Shown here in pieces: positions 53,172 to 61,285 of a stretch of DNA of 64,000 bases. The stretch lies in NCBI GenBank assembly GCA_021108415.1, contig JAIOQX010000006.1:124001-188000 (forward strand). The letters run 5' to 3'. Under the pieces are notes generated by a model. That model was not told where the DNA came from. It was given only the letters and a program-made list of their open reading frames with translations, and searched no databases. The stretch's first letter is position 1; each line of letters opens with the position of its first letter. Source of the stretch: Acholeplasmataceae bacterium (lineage in GTDB: Bacteria; Bacillota_I; Bacilli_A; Acholeplasmatales; Acholeplasmataceae). The translations under genes were made by a program, and so were the position numbers.

Positions 53172-54633
53172 AGAAAATCGAACCTCCCTTTTTATATGTT
53201 GATTTGATCTTAAGCCCTATTACAGTACCCGCAATTAAAACAATACCACCTAAAATATACCCAAAATTAGATTTAAGTATTTCATTTCGATAAGCTTTAT
53301 ATGCTTTTGAATAATAGTATTTATCATGTCCTAAATTAAAGTAAGTCAACGCTTCTTTATACAAGCCTTCTCTTAAATAATATTTACCTATACCATTATA
53401 AGCAATTTCATAATTCGTATTTAAGATAAGTACTTCTTCCCAAACTTCTGATGCAAGTTCAAACTCACCATTTGTATGATATTTAATAGCTTCATTTACT
53501 TTTGCTCCAAAGTTTGTCAATTGATAAACGATAACTGATCTAGCTTTTCTATCTAATACAAGCAAATTATCATTTAAATATGCTAGAGAAACACCCTCAG
53601 AAAACTTATCTGCTTGTGCACCGTCATCACCATTAATATATAATAGATTACCTTCACTATCATATGTAAATAATCTTGATCTCTTTTGATCTAAAACTGT
53701 AAAGATACCATCATCCGTATAAGCAATATCAACTAGAGAACTTGGTCCTTCTATAACATAATTATTTAATCCTTCGATATATTGAATATCTCCCATTGGT
53801 GGATGATATCCATTACGTTTCAAGACATCCACACCTTTTGGATTAATAAGCTGAATAATATTTTCAGCATTATCTTCTGCAGGTTTACTCGTTGCATAAA
53901 TGAAGTTTTTATCATTCATGACAACATTTGTATATTCAGTAGGAAGATAAAGTTGAAGTTGTGACAATTGTTCTTCTGTCATAATCGATCTTTGGAATAT
54001 TTCAATCGGATTTAATGATACCGGATTTACGCCTGTAAATCTATTAAAATCTCCATCTGTATCTAACTCTAAAATACCTTCATAAACGTTTCTAGCGACA
54101 ACATACATTCTCTCAGAGCCATCAACAGTGATCTTTCTTGGTTCAAAATTGATTTCATCAAAAGTTGCGTCATTAATATCGCTAAATATGTCAATAACTT
54201 CAAAATTGTGATTTAATTTAACAATTCTAAAATTCCCACTATCGGCAATATATATCGCACTATCTTTAACTTCAAGACCGTATGGTGATTCTAAAGTTAT
54301 ATCTAAAAATTCAGTTTGTCCCGCCTCTTCTAATCTTTCTTGATATTCAGCATTAATTGGAAAACTAGCATGTTGAGAAATCAATCCAAAATCTGAATCG
54401 ATTAAAAATAGCGAGTTATTACCTGAATCAATCATATAAATAATATCATCAAATACAACAATATCTTCTGGTGAAGAAAATGTCGTACCTACTGTATTAC
54501 CATTGAAGTAAGTCGCAAAGTTCATACCAGGTGCAGAGTGAATAACCTCACCATAATAAGAATAGTTATATCTGACCACAGACAATTGAACAGGTAATGA
54601 GATTAACATGGAAAATATCATAAATAGTTTCAT
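53161..54633 (-). CDS. NHL-repeat and TPR extracytoplasmic protein
   Basis: A 490-residue protein with a signal peptide or anchor at 1-20, then NHL-type beta-propeller repeats (FSSPEDIVVFDDIIYMIDSG and LESPYGLEVKDSAIYIADSG are two equivalent blades) to about 375. TPR-like helices (about 385-450) and a C-terminal membrane helix (about 457-478) follow. It likely sits outside the membrane as a scaffold or glycan/protein binder of the transport system. Function unknown. Confidence 0.75.
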   Translation of the reverse strand: MKLFMIFSMLISLPVQLSVVRYNYSYYGEVIHSAPGMNFATYFNGNTVGTTFSSPEDIVVFDDIIYMIDSGNNSLFLIDSDFGLISQHASFPINAEYQERLEEAGQTEFLDITLESPYGLEVKDSAIYIADSGNFRIVKLNHNFEVIDIFSDINDATFDEINFEPRKITVDGSERMYVVARNVYEGILELDTDGDFNRFTGVNPVSLNPIEIFQRSIMTEEQLSQLQLYLPTEYTNVVMNDKNFIYATSKPAEDNAENIIQLINPKGVDVLKRNGYHPPMGDIQYIEGLNNYVIEGPSSLVDIAYTDDGIFTVLDQKRSRLFTYDSEGNLLYINGDDGAQADKFSEGVSLAYLNDNLLVLDRKARSVIVYQLTNFGAKVNEAIKYHTNGEFELASEVWEEVLILNTNYEIAYNGIGKYYLREGLYKEALTYFNLGHDKYYYSKAYKAYRNEILKSNFGYILGGIVLIAGTVIGLKIKSTYKKGGSIFYED

Positions 54634-54643
54634 ATAACCCCTC

Positions 54644-55537
54644 CTACTTCATGCCGGAATGAGAGAACGTTTCAACAATTCTAGATTGTGAAAAGATGAA
54701 GAAAGTCACAGGCACAATCATCATAATGAAAGAGACTGCAGCAATCGTTCCAGCACGTTCAATCGTACCTTGCGCAATTTGTCTTAAAGCATAACTTACA
54801 GGTTTTAATTCCTCACTGAAAATAAATGATCCCCCATCAGTGATCCATAATCTTTGAAATAATAATATAATTAGTGTCAACCAAGCAGGCTTAACCAATG
54901 GCATCACAATCGTAAAGAAGATACGATACTCGCTAGCACCATCTATTTTTGCACTTTCAATCAATTCATTTGGTATTTGTTCCATAAACTGTTTCATCAA
55001 ATAAAGACCAAGTGAAGATGCGATTGCCGGTAAGATTATAGCTGCTGGATTATCAATTAATCCTAGCCTAGAGATGATAATATAATTAGGTGTTGCAGTC
55101 ACTTGAGGTGCAAACATCAATGAATACACAACAAGTGTGAAAATTAATGTTCTTCCAGGAAACTTGTATTTAGCTAGTGGATAAGCAGCCATAGAGGCGA
55201 TCAATACATGCCCAAAAGTACCTAATACTGTAATTAAAATTGTATTAAAGAAATATCTTGTAAAAGGAATCCAAGAATTACTCATTAATTCTGATAAATC
55301 TCTAAAGTTATCAAATGTAACATTTCTTGGTAATAGTCGAGGTGGGAACAAGAATAACTCATCTAAAGGCTTAAATGCATTAGATGCAGTCATAATTAGT
55401 GGAAATGCACTAAATGCCCCAAACAAGATTAAAATAGTAAATAACGCTATATCTCCAGCTCTTGATCTATTGATTCTTTTTTTCTTTCGATATTTTCTGT
55501 TTTTAATATTTTCAATCATAGCATTCATTCTACTCAC
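54644..55537 (-). CDS. Sugar ABC importer permease, MalG type (pair 2)
   Basis: A 297-residue protein with six helices. The EAA loop is ELIESAKIDGASEYRIFF, continuing TIVMPLVKPAW. A very basic N-terminus (RKYRKKKRINR) faces the cytoplasm. It overlaps its MalF-type partner by 8 bases. Confidence 0.9.
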   Translation of the reverse strand: MSRMNAMIENIKNRKYRKKKRINRSRAGDIALFTILILFGAFSAFPLIMTASNAFKPLDELFLFPPRLLPRNVTFDNFRDLSELMSNSWIPFTRYFFNTILITVLGTFGHVLIASMAAYPLAKYKFPGRTLIFTLVVYSLMFAPQVTATPNYIIISRLGLIDNPAAIILPAIASSLGLYLMKQFMEQIPNELIESAKIDGASEYRIFFTIVMPLVKPAWLTLIILLFQRLWITDGGSFIFSEELKPVSYALRQIAQGTIERAGTIAAVSFIMMIVPVTFFIFSQSRIVETFSHSGMK

Positions 55538-56456
55538 CTACCTTTCTTAAGATAGATCGAACAACAATATTTGTTGTCATCATAATTAAGAATAGCAATG
55601 TCGCAATAGCTGATGCATACCCTAAATCAAATCTTGTAGACCCATAATCAATCAAATGGGTTACAATCGTATGTCCTGCATATTGTATAGACGGAAATCC
55701 CACAAGTTGCATAGAAACTTCTGCAATCGCAAGGGATGTCGTAATTTGCATCACGGCACCAAATAATAATTGAGGTTTCATTGAAGGTAAGGTAATAAAC
55801 CATAATTCTTGCCATCTATTTCTAATACCATCGATTGCTCCAGCTTCATAAAGTGTTTTATCAACACTTTGAAGACCTGCGATAAACGCAAGAAATGATA
55901 CACCTAAACTTAGCCATAATTGAACTAAGATAATTACAAATAACATGTAATCTGGATTTTTTAACCATAATATAGGATTATCAATAAATCCTAAATTCAT
56001 TAAAATAGCATTTGCATACCCATGTACATCTCCAGAAAATATAAGTAGCCATATCAAAAAGGCATTACCAGAAATGGATGGTGCATAAAAGATTAAAGTC
56101 ATAAAAGCTCTTAGCTTAGGTTTTAATTCATTGATTAACCAAGCAAATAAGAAGGCTAATAAATAACTTACAGGTCCTGTTACAACAGCTAGAATTAACG
56201 TGTTTTTTAAAGCAATAATAAACACATCATCTTCTAATAATAGTTTTGTATAATTGTCTAGTCCAATAAATCTAGGACTTTCAAGTAAATTAAAATATGT
56301 AAAACTTATGCCTAAAGACATAAAGACAGGAATGATCGTAAATGTAAGAAATAAAATAACATATGGAGCCATTAATACGTAATTGTGTTTGCTTTTTTTA
56401 ATATCTTTCCATAACTGCTGACGTTTAGTCAGTTTCATGTCCATTGGTTTTTGCAT
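55530..56456 (-). CDS. Sugar ABC importer permease, MalF type (pair 2)
   Basis: A 308-residue protein with six helices. The EAA loop is LYEAGAIDGIRNRWQELWF, continuing ITLPSMKPQ. It follows the large binding-protein gene by 16 bp. The second permease pair differs clearly from the first, so the operon encodes either two transporters or a heteromeric system. Confidence 0.9.
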   Translation of the reverse strand: MQKPMDMKLTKRQQLWKDIKKSKHNYVLMAPYVILFLTFTIIPVFMSLGISFTYFNLLESPRFIGLDNYTKLLLEDDVFIIALKNTLILAVVTGPVSYLLAFLFAWLINELKPKLRAFMTLIFYAPSISGNAFLIWLLIFSGDVHGYANAILMNLGFIDNPILWLKNPDYMLFVIILVQLWLSLGVSFLAFIAGLQSVDKTLYEAGAIDGIRNRWQELWFITLPSMKPQLLFGAVMQITTSLAIAEVSMQLVGFPSIQYAGHTIVTHLIDYGSTRFDLGYASAIATLLFLIMMTTNIVVRSILRKVGE

Positions 56457-56472
56457 ATGAATGCCTCCTTCC

Positions 56473-59388
56473 TTAATCTAGATCGAATTCTCTTCTCTTC
56501 TTCTCTATTTCTTCATTGATTACTTGAACGTAATCATAAATTGTTTCTCTTGGATTTGAATAATCATTAATGACTAATCTAAACGCATTGTCTAAATGTC
56601 TACCAGTCATATATCCACCTGGTACCTCTGGTACGCCTTGTACCCATTGCCATTGATTGTATAATTTTTCATATTCTTTAACTGTCCAAGGCAGTTGAGC
56701 TAGCGCATCAACATTAGCAGTTGGATAACGTGCAGCAGCTCCTAAGATACCTTCCATTTCTCGTCCAAATTGAACTTGGATATCTGTAGAAGTCCACCAT
56801 TTTAAGTATTCCCATGAAGCATCTTTTTTATTTGATTGGTCCATGATCATAACGCCAGTATTGGTAGAAACTGTATCTCTTCTGATTTGGGTATCTCCAA
56901 ATTCATCTACATATTCTGTACCAGGTACAGCAACGAAATCCCATTTGCCTCTAATTTCAGGTGCAAATACACTTAACGTATTGTAGACGTTATAATAAGT
57001 GATCCCAATAGGCATTTGTCCACTTCTAAATCTATTGACAAAGTTCGCTTCAACTGGGAATGAATAATCTGTATAAAACTGTGTCCACGTTTCAAAAACT
57101 TCTGGTCCCATACCTTCATTAAATCCACTTTCAGTATTACCATTGATGTAGAATTCTCCATCATTTTGATAAAACATTGTCGCAAATATTGGATTTGCTG
57201 GTAAGTTAACCACAGCACCTTGTGTAATTGGAACTGGTAGATAAAACTCTAAATTATGTTTTTGAAGATCTGGAATCATTGAGATTACATCTCTCCACGT
57301 ATCTGGAACGGGTAAATCCAATTCTTCAAATATATCTGTTCTATAAAACATCATTAGAAATATTTGTTGTTCAGGAAGTGCATAGTATCCGCCTTCATAT
57401 TCAAAGCCAACCATAGAACTATCCATAAATCTATCTTTTACTGTATAAAAATCATCAAATTGTGATAAATCATAAGATGCATTTCTCATCGCGTAGTTTA
57501 CAGGAATGTTATATCCAACACCCATCGCTACATCTGGTCCTTCACCTGCAAGTGTTGCCGGTAATAAAACAGCTCCATTAACAAGTTTTAAATCAACTTG
57601 AATGCCATAGTTTGGTGTAAATGACTCATCAATAAGTTTTCTTAAAATGTTTGCTTGATCCTTACCAACTGATAACCATACTTCAATGGTTTCATTTACA
57701 TTTCCTACTTCAGTTTGGCCTATAGCAGCATAATCAGTTGTAAAACTTGCAAAAAATGCACTGATACTAAATACCATACGTTTAAACCATGAAGCTTTAT
57801 TTTGTGGTAATTTTACTTCAGGGTCATGCAGTATAAAATAATCTATTTCAAGTGGTTGTTCTGATAACAAGATAACCAAAGTCCCAAGTGAAGAAATGTT
57901 CGCACTATAGTTTGATAAGTTTTTATGTATTTCTCTTGGTTTTTTGACAAAATCTTCTAATTGAAGAATAACAGTATCTAAGATACCCGTTTTCTCACTT
58001 TTAGATCCAGAAATCTCAATGATTCTCTCTCTAATATTAGATAGATTAATTCGTTGTTCTTCAAGTCTATAAACTAAGTTAACCACTCTTTTTTCTAATT
58101 CATAATCTCTATATGGATCCGGCTCTGGTCCCGTATAGACTAATATCTCTCTATAAAGCTTATTTAATTCATTAATTGAATTTTGAATTTGTGCGATTAA
58201 AGGACCATACTCACCAAGTGATACTTCCATCGTAATTTCATGAAAACCTGCTTCTAGATAAAATAGATAAGGTTCATCATTTGTACCTAGTGTCTGTATG
58301 CGCCATTCACTAGAATATGCAAATTGATAGTTTTCCATTTCCGCAAATGGAAGATTTCCATCAATATATATATTTCTACTCACATTCATACCTGAAGCAA
58401 GCTTTTGTTTAACACGCATACTAATTGCATGTAGTCCTGTTTCTTCAACTTCAAACTCCCAAGTAATTTTATCTCCTGAAACACGCCAGTTAGCCCCACC
58501 TATTGTATTTAGTTTAATAAGAGATGGATCACTTGGCATCGTTAAAGGACTTGTTCTATCGTTTAATGCATATAAAGTTGGTGATGATGTATAAAATGGT
58601 GTTTCAGCTTGTGTAATTAATGAAGTGTTTTCTACTACATCATATCCATTTTGCATATAAGTCTGATAAACATCTTCATAACTTTCAACATCTACAATTG
58701 ATAATAATTCAATTGAATCAATTAATAATGGTTCTCTTATAGACTCTAAGGTTAAAGTGTTTCTTCCCTCTTCAAAATAAAAAGCATAGGGTTCATTCAC
58801 ATACCCTATAGAATCTTTAACAAAATCATTTGTCCAAAATGGTGTTTCTATTTGACTAGGTCTAATATCATTTCCATGAATATCAATTTCTTTTTCGCCA
58901 TCACTAGCCCAAATGCGATGAAATACAATATTATTCGCTCCTTCAAATGGAACTTCACCATTAATCATAAGTACTCTTTCAATTGAAGAACTTTTTCCTT
59001 CATATGGAAAATAGTTAAGTTTAATATTATAAAATCCTGCAACATCAACATCTACATTCCATGTTACAGATCCACTTTCTAAAGTAAGTAATGGATTACT
59101 AATACCTTGATAGTTGTTTAATATTTCTTGTTCACCATCAATACTTGCATAATCAGAAGCTTCGATTGTAATGGCTTGACCAGTTGGGTATATTTGCGGT
59201 TGATTTTCTACATAGCTAAAATAAGCAGATGCATCATAATCACCTAACTCGCTTTGATCAGTCACCGTTACTGATTCCCTATTATAATCTAAGTATCTTG
59301 TCTGTGCCGCTACAATGAGGCTATCGATAATTGCATATAATGTAATTGCCAATATAATTGATAAAGATATAATAATAAATTTTTTCAT
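56473..59388 (-). CDS. Large membrane-tethered sugar-binding protein
   Basis: A 971-residue protein. One N-terminal hydrophobic helix (about 4-27) has no lipobox Cys, so it is an uncleaved anchor or ordinary signal. Two beta-rich carbohydrate-binding-like modules follow (about 70-235 and 290-400; VDVDVAGFYNIKLNYFPYEG and FEVEETGLHAISMRVKQK are equivalent strands). A helical linker (about 405-530) leads to a family-1 type solute-binding domain (about 560-960, with GEGPDVAMGVGYN and YALPEQQIFLMMFYRTDIF). It is far larger than usual binding proteins (about 450). The RBS is GGGAGT. Confidence 0.8.
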   Translation of the reverse strand: MKKFIIISLSIILAITLYAIIDSLIVAAQTRYLDYNRESVTVTDQSELGDYDASAYFSYVENQPQIYPTGQAITIEASDYASIDGEQEILNNYQGISNPLLTLESGSVTWNVDVDVAGFYNIKLNYFPYEGKSSSIERVLMINGEVPFEGANNIVFHRIWASDGEKEIDIHGNDIRPSQIETPFWTNDFVKDSIGYVNEPYAFYFEEGRNTLTLESIREPLLIDSIELLSIVDVESYEDVYQTYMQNGYDVVENTSLITQAETPFYTSSPTLYALNDRTSPLTMPSDPSLIKLNTIGGANWRVSGDKITWEFEVEETGLHAISMRVKQKLASGMNVSRNIYIDGNLPFAEMENYQFAYSSEWRIQTLGTNDEPYLFYLEAGFHEITMEVSLGEYGPLIAQIQNSINELNKLYREILVYTGPEPDPYRDYELEKRVVNLVYRLEEQRINLSNIRERIIEISGSKSEKTGILDTVILQLEDFVKKPREIHKNLSNYSANISSLGTLVILLSEQPLEIDYFILHDPEVKLPQNKASWFKRMVFSISAFFASFTTDYAAIGQTEVGNVNETIEVWLSVGKDQANILRKLIDESFTPNYGIQVDLKLVNGAVLLPATLAGEGPDVAMGVGYNIPVNYAMRNASYDLSQFDDFYTVKDRFMDSSMVGFEYEGGYYALPEQQIFLMMFYRTDIFEELDLPVPDTWRDVISMIPDLQKHNLEFYLPVPITQGAVVNLPANPIFATMFYQNDGEFYINGNTESGFNEGMGPEVFETWTQFYTDYSFPVEANFVNRFRSGQMPIGITYYNVYNTLSVFAPEIRGKWDFVAVPGTEYVDEFGDTQIRRDTVSTNTGVMIMDQSNKKDASWEYLKWWTSTDIQVQFGREMEGILGAAARYPTANVDALAQLPWTVKEYEKLYNQWQWVQGVPEVPGGYMTGRHLDNAFRLVINDYSNPRETIYDYVQVINEEIEKKRREFDLD

Positions 59389-59410
59389 TACAATCCACTC
59401 CCTTTGAATA

Positions 59411-59435
59411 ATCCCCCTTTAAGTTAAAGGGGGAT
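59411..59435 (-). other. Perfect intergenic hairpin, probable mRNA stabiliser
   Basis: Arms ATCCCCCTTTAA (59411-59422) and its exact complement (59424-59435). No T run follows on the transcribed strand, so it is not a standard terminator. It lies between the first gene (binding lipoprotein) and the rest of the operon, where such hairpins often protect the upstream message and raise binding-protein levels. Confidence 0.6.
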
Positions 59436-59451
59436 AGGTTTCTTTTTCTTA

Positions 59452-61041
59452 TCAGTTTAAATAATCTTCTAATGCAGTTTCATAGATCGGTTTAATACGA
59501 TCCATTTCAGTTCTTGCAGTTCCTTCTCTAATACCTAAGTTAATACTTCTTCTCCAACCAGTTTCACCATAAGCACCAATACCAATAGCATTGATTAATT
59601 CTAGATAAACACTGTCATAGATATCAAGATAAGCTTCAACATATAATTCATCATCAAATTTAGTTAACAATGTCAATTCAAACTCATCTGCTAATTCTGC
59701 ATCAGTTTTCCATAATTGAAGTTCATTCCAAACTTGGAATACTAAAGCTTCTTTTTCTGCAGTCATACCACTTGCAACATTATAAATTGCTACACCTGAT
59801 ATTGGAGAAACATAATCACCAGTAAATGTGTCTGATACAGGATATGGAACAAAGCCTAATTCAAATGCTAATCCACCCCATCTGTTATCTGCTGTTACAA
59901 ACCATAAATGGCCAGGATGCATAGCAACTTTACCAGTTTGCCATAAAACACTACCTGAATCATAAGTTCCACTAGGTTCAAACAATCCTTGATTGTTTAA
60001 ATCACTTAAGAAAGTATATGTTTCAAGTGCTGGATTTTGAGCAAATGATACTCTACCAGTAGTTGCGTTAATTAAACTACCACCATTTAGAGCGACCATT
60101 GATTCAGCATAAGCACTGAAAGCACCACCTAATGCAAATAAATCTTCTCCTTGAGCAGAAAGTGCAGTTTGTACTTGTGTTGCCCAAGTTTCAAAACCTG
60201 TCCAATTCCAATCTCCATCTAAATATAATTGAGAAGGATTATCAACACCAAGACTTGAAACTAAGTCTGCGTTATAATATAGTCCAACATCAACAGTTAA
60301 ATTGTTTGCGCCAAAGCCATAAACTTTATTTGCATATTCTCCAACCATTCTAAAATCTGAATGGATATTTGAACCTGTTGTAGCTAAATATTGATCAACA
60401 GGAACAATTGCATTTGCATCAGCTAATTGTTGAACCCAGTCACTTGTCGTCCAATATAGATCAGCAAGTGGTTCACCAGCAACTGAAGCATTAATAATTG
60501 CAGTTATACGACTTGGTCCCCAAGCAGCACTTGCAGGATACGCGCGATATATAACATTCACATTTAATCTATCTTCAACTTCTGTTTGTAAAGCTTGTCT
60601 TGCAGCTTGTTCAGTACCACTAAAATCTGCATGGAATGGGTCTACCTCATAAGGTGCACCATGCATAATTACGATATCAGTAGGTTCAGGAACTTCGCCA
60701 TCCTCTGTTCTTACTGTTATTCTTCTAGTTGCAGTTACTTCTTTGCCATCACTGCCGGTAACTTTATAAGTTAATGTATATGTACCTGCATTTGAAGTAT
60801 CTACAGCACCTGTAAGTGTGATATTTGAATTTGCGATTGCACCATCTACAGAATCTGTAGCTGATACTCCATTAAATGGATCAAATACAACTCCATAATC
60901 TATCGTAGCATCTACAACTCCTGAAATAGATGCAGTTGCATCTGGATCAACTGGATCTATAGGATCTACAGGATCATCGCCACATGCAACGATACCAAAA
61001 GCTAGAGCTATTATTAAAAACATCCCTAATATTTTTTTCAT
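59452..61041 (-). CDS. Sugar-binding lipoprotein with Ig-like domain
   Basis: A 529-residue protein. The signal peptide ends in the lipobox IVAC. A bacterial Ig-like domain of the DUF5011 type (about 35-110, ending TYTLTYKVTGSDGKEVTATR) comes before the solute-binding domain (about 120-525). It is the first gene of the operon, 63 bp before the larger binding protein. The ligand is unknown; peptidoglycan sugars are inferred from the downstream murQ-nagZ-namZ genes. GAGAGGATAT precedes the ATG. Confidence 0.85.
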   Translation of the reverse strand: MKKILGMFLIIALAFGIVACGDDPVDPIDPVDPDATASISGVVDATIDYGVVFDPFNGVSATDSVDGAIANSNITLTGAVDTSNAGTYTLTYKVTGSDGKEVTATRRITVRTEDGEVPEPTDIVIMHGAPYEVDPFHADFSGTEQAARQALQTEVEDRLNVNVIYRAYPASAAWGPSRITAIINASVAGEPLADLYWTTSDWVQQLADANAIVPVDQYLATTGSNIHSDFRMVGEYANKVYGFGANNLTVDVGLYYNADLVSSLGVDNPSQLYLDGDWNWTGFETWATQVQTALSAQGEDLFALGGAFSAYAESMVALNGGSLINATTGRVSFAQNPALETYTFLSDLNNQGLFEPSGTYDSGSVLWQTGKVAMHPGHLWFVTADNRWGGLAFELGFVPYPVSDTFTGDYVSPISGVAIYNVASGMTAEKEALVFQVWNELQLWKTDAELADEFELTLLTKFDDELYVEAYLDIYDSVYLELINAIGIGAYGETGWRRSINLGIREGTARTEMDRIKPIYETALEDYLN

Positions 61042-61101
61042 TTTATATCCTCTCTTTTCTTTTTTATTGTATTGTCTGTAATTTATTTATTTCACATGTT
61101 A

Positions 61102-61107
61102 ATTATA
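61102..61107 (-). promoter_or_regulatory. Probable promoter of the amino-sugar operon
   Basis: A minus-strand TATAAT lies about 60 bp before the binding-lipoprotein start. The 17-bp-spaced -35 is poor (TATAAA), which suggests a need for an activator. Confidence 0.5.
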
Positions 61108-61152
61108 CTATGTTTCTCTTCTCTTTTATAGAGCTAAACTAAGTATTTTCAC

Positions 61153-61174
61153 ATATGAAAAATATTTTTCATAT
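61153..61174. promoter_or_regulatory. 22-bp perfect palindrome, candidate operator
   Basis: ATATGAAAAAT followed directly by its exact complement ATTTTTCATAT. It is centred about 68 bp upstream of the predicted start of the amino-sugar operon, a position suited to an activator. It does not fit the cre consensus. Confidence 0.5.
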
Positions 61175-61213
61175 ATACACTCTAATATCATAGATATTAA
61201 CCCCCTAAAAAAC

Positions 61214-61244
61214 AAAGTGCCCGATAGCATTTACCGGGCACTTT
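61214..61244 (-). terminator. Terminator of the surface-protein gene
   Basis: Stem AAAGTGCCCG / CGGGCACTTT (61235-61244 with 61214-61223); a T run follows on the minus strand. Confidence 0.88.
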
Positions 61245-61285
61245 TCTATAGCAATTTAATTATGTAATTATTTTATCTAATCAAC

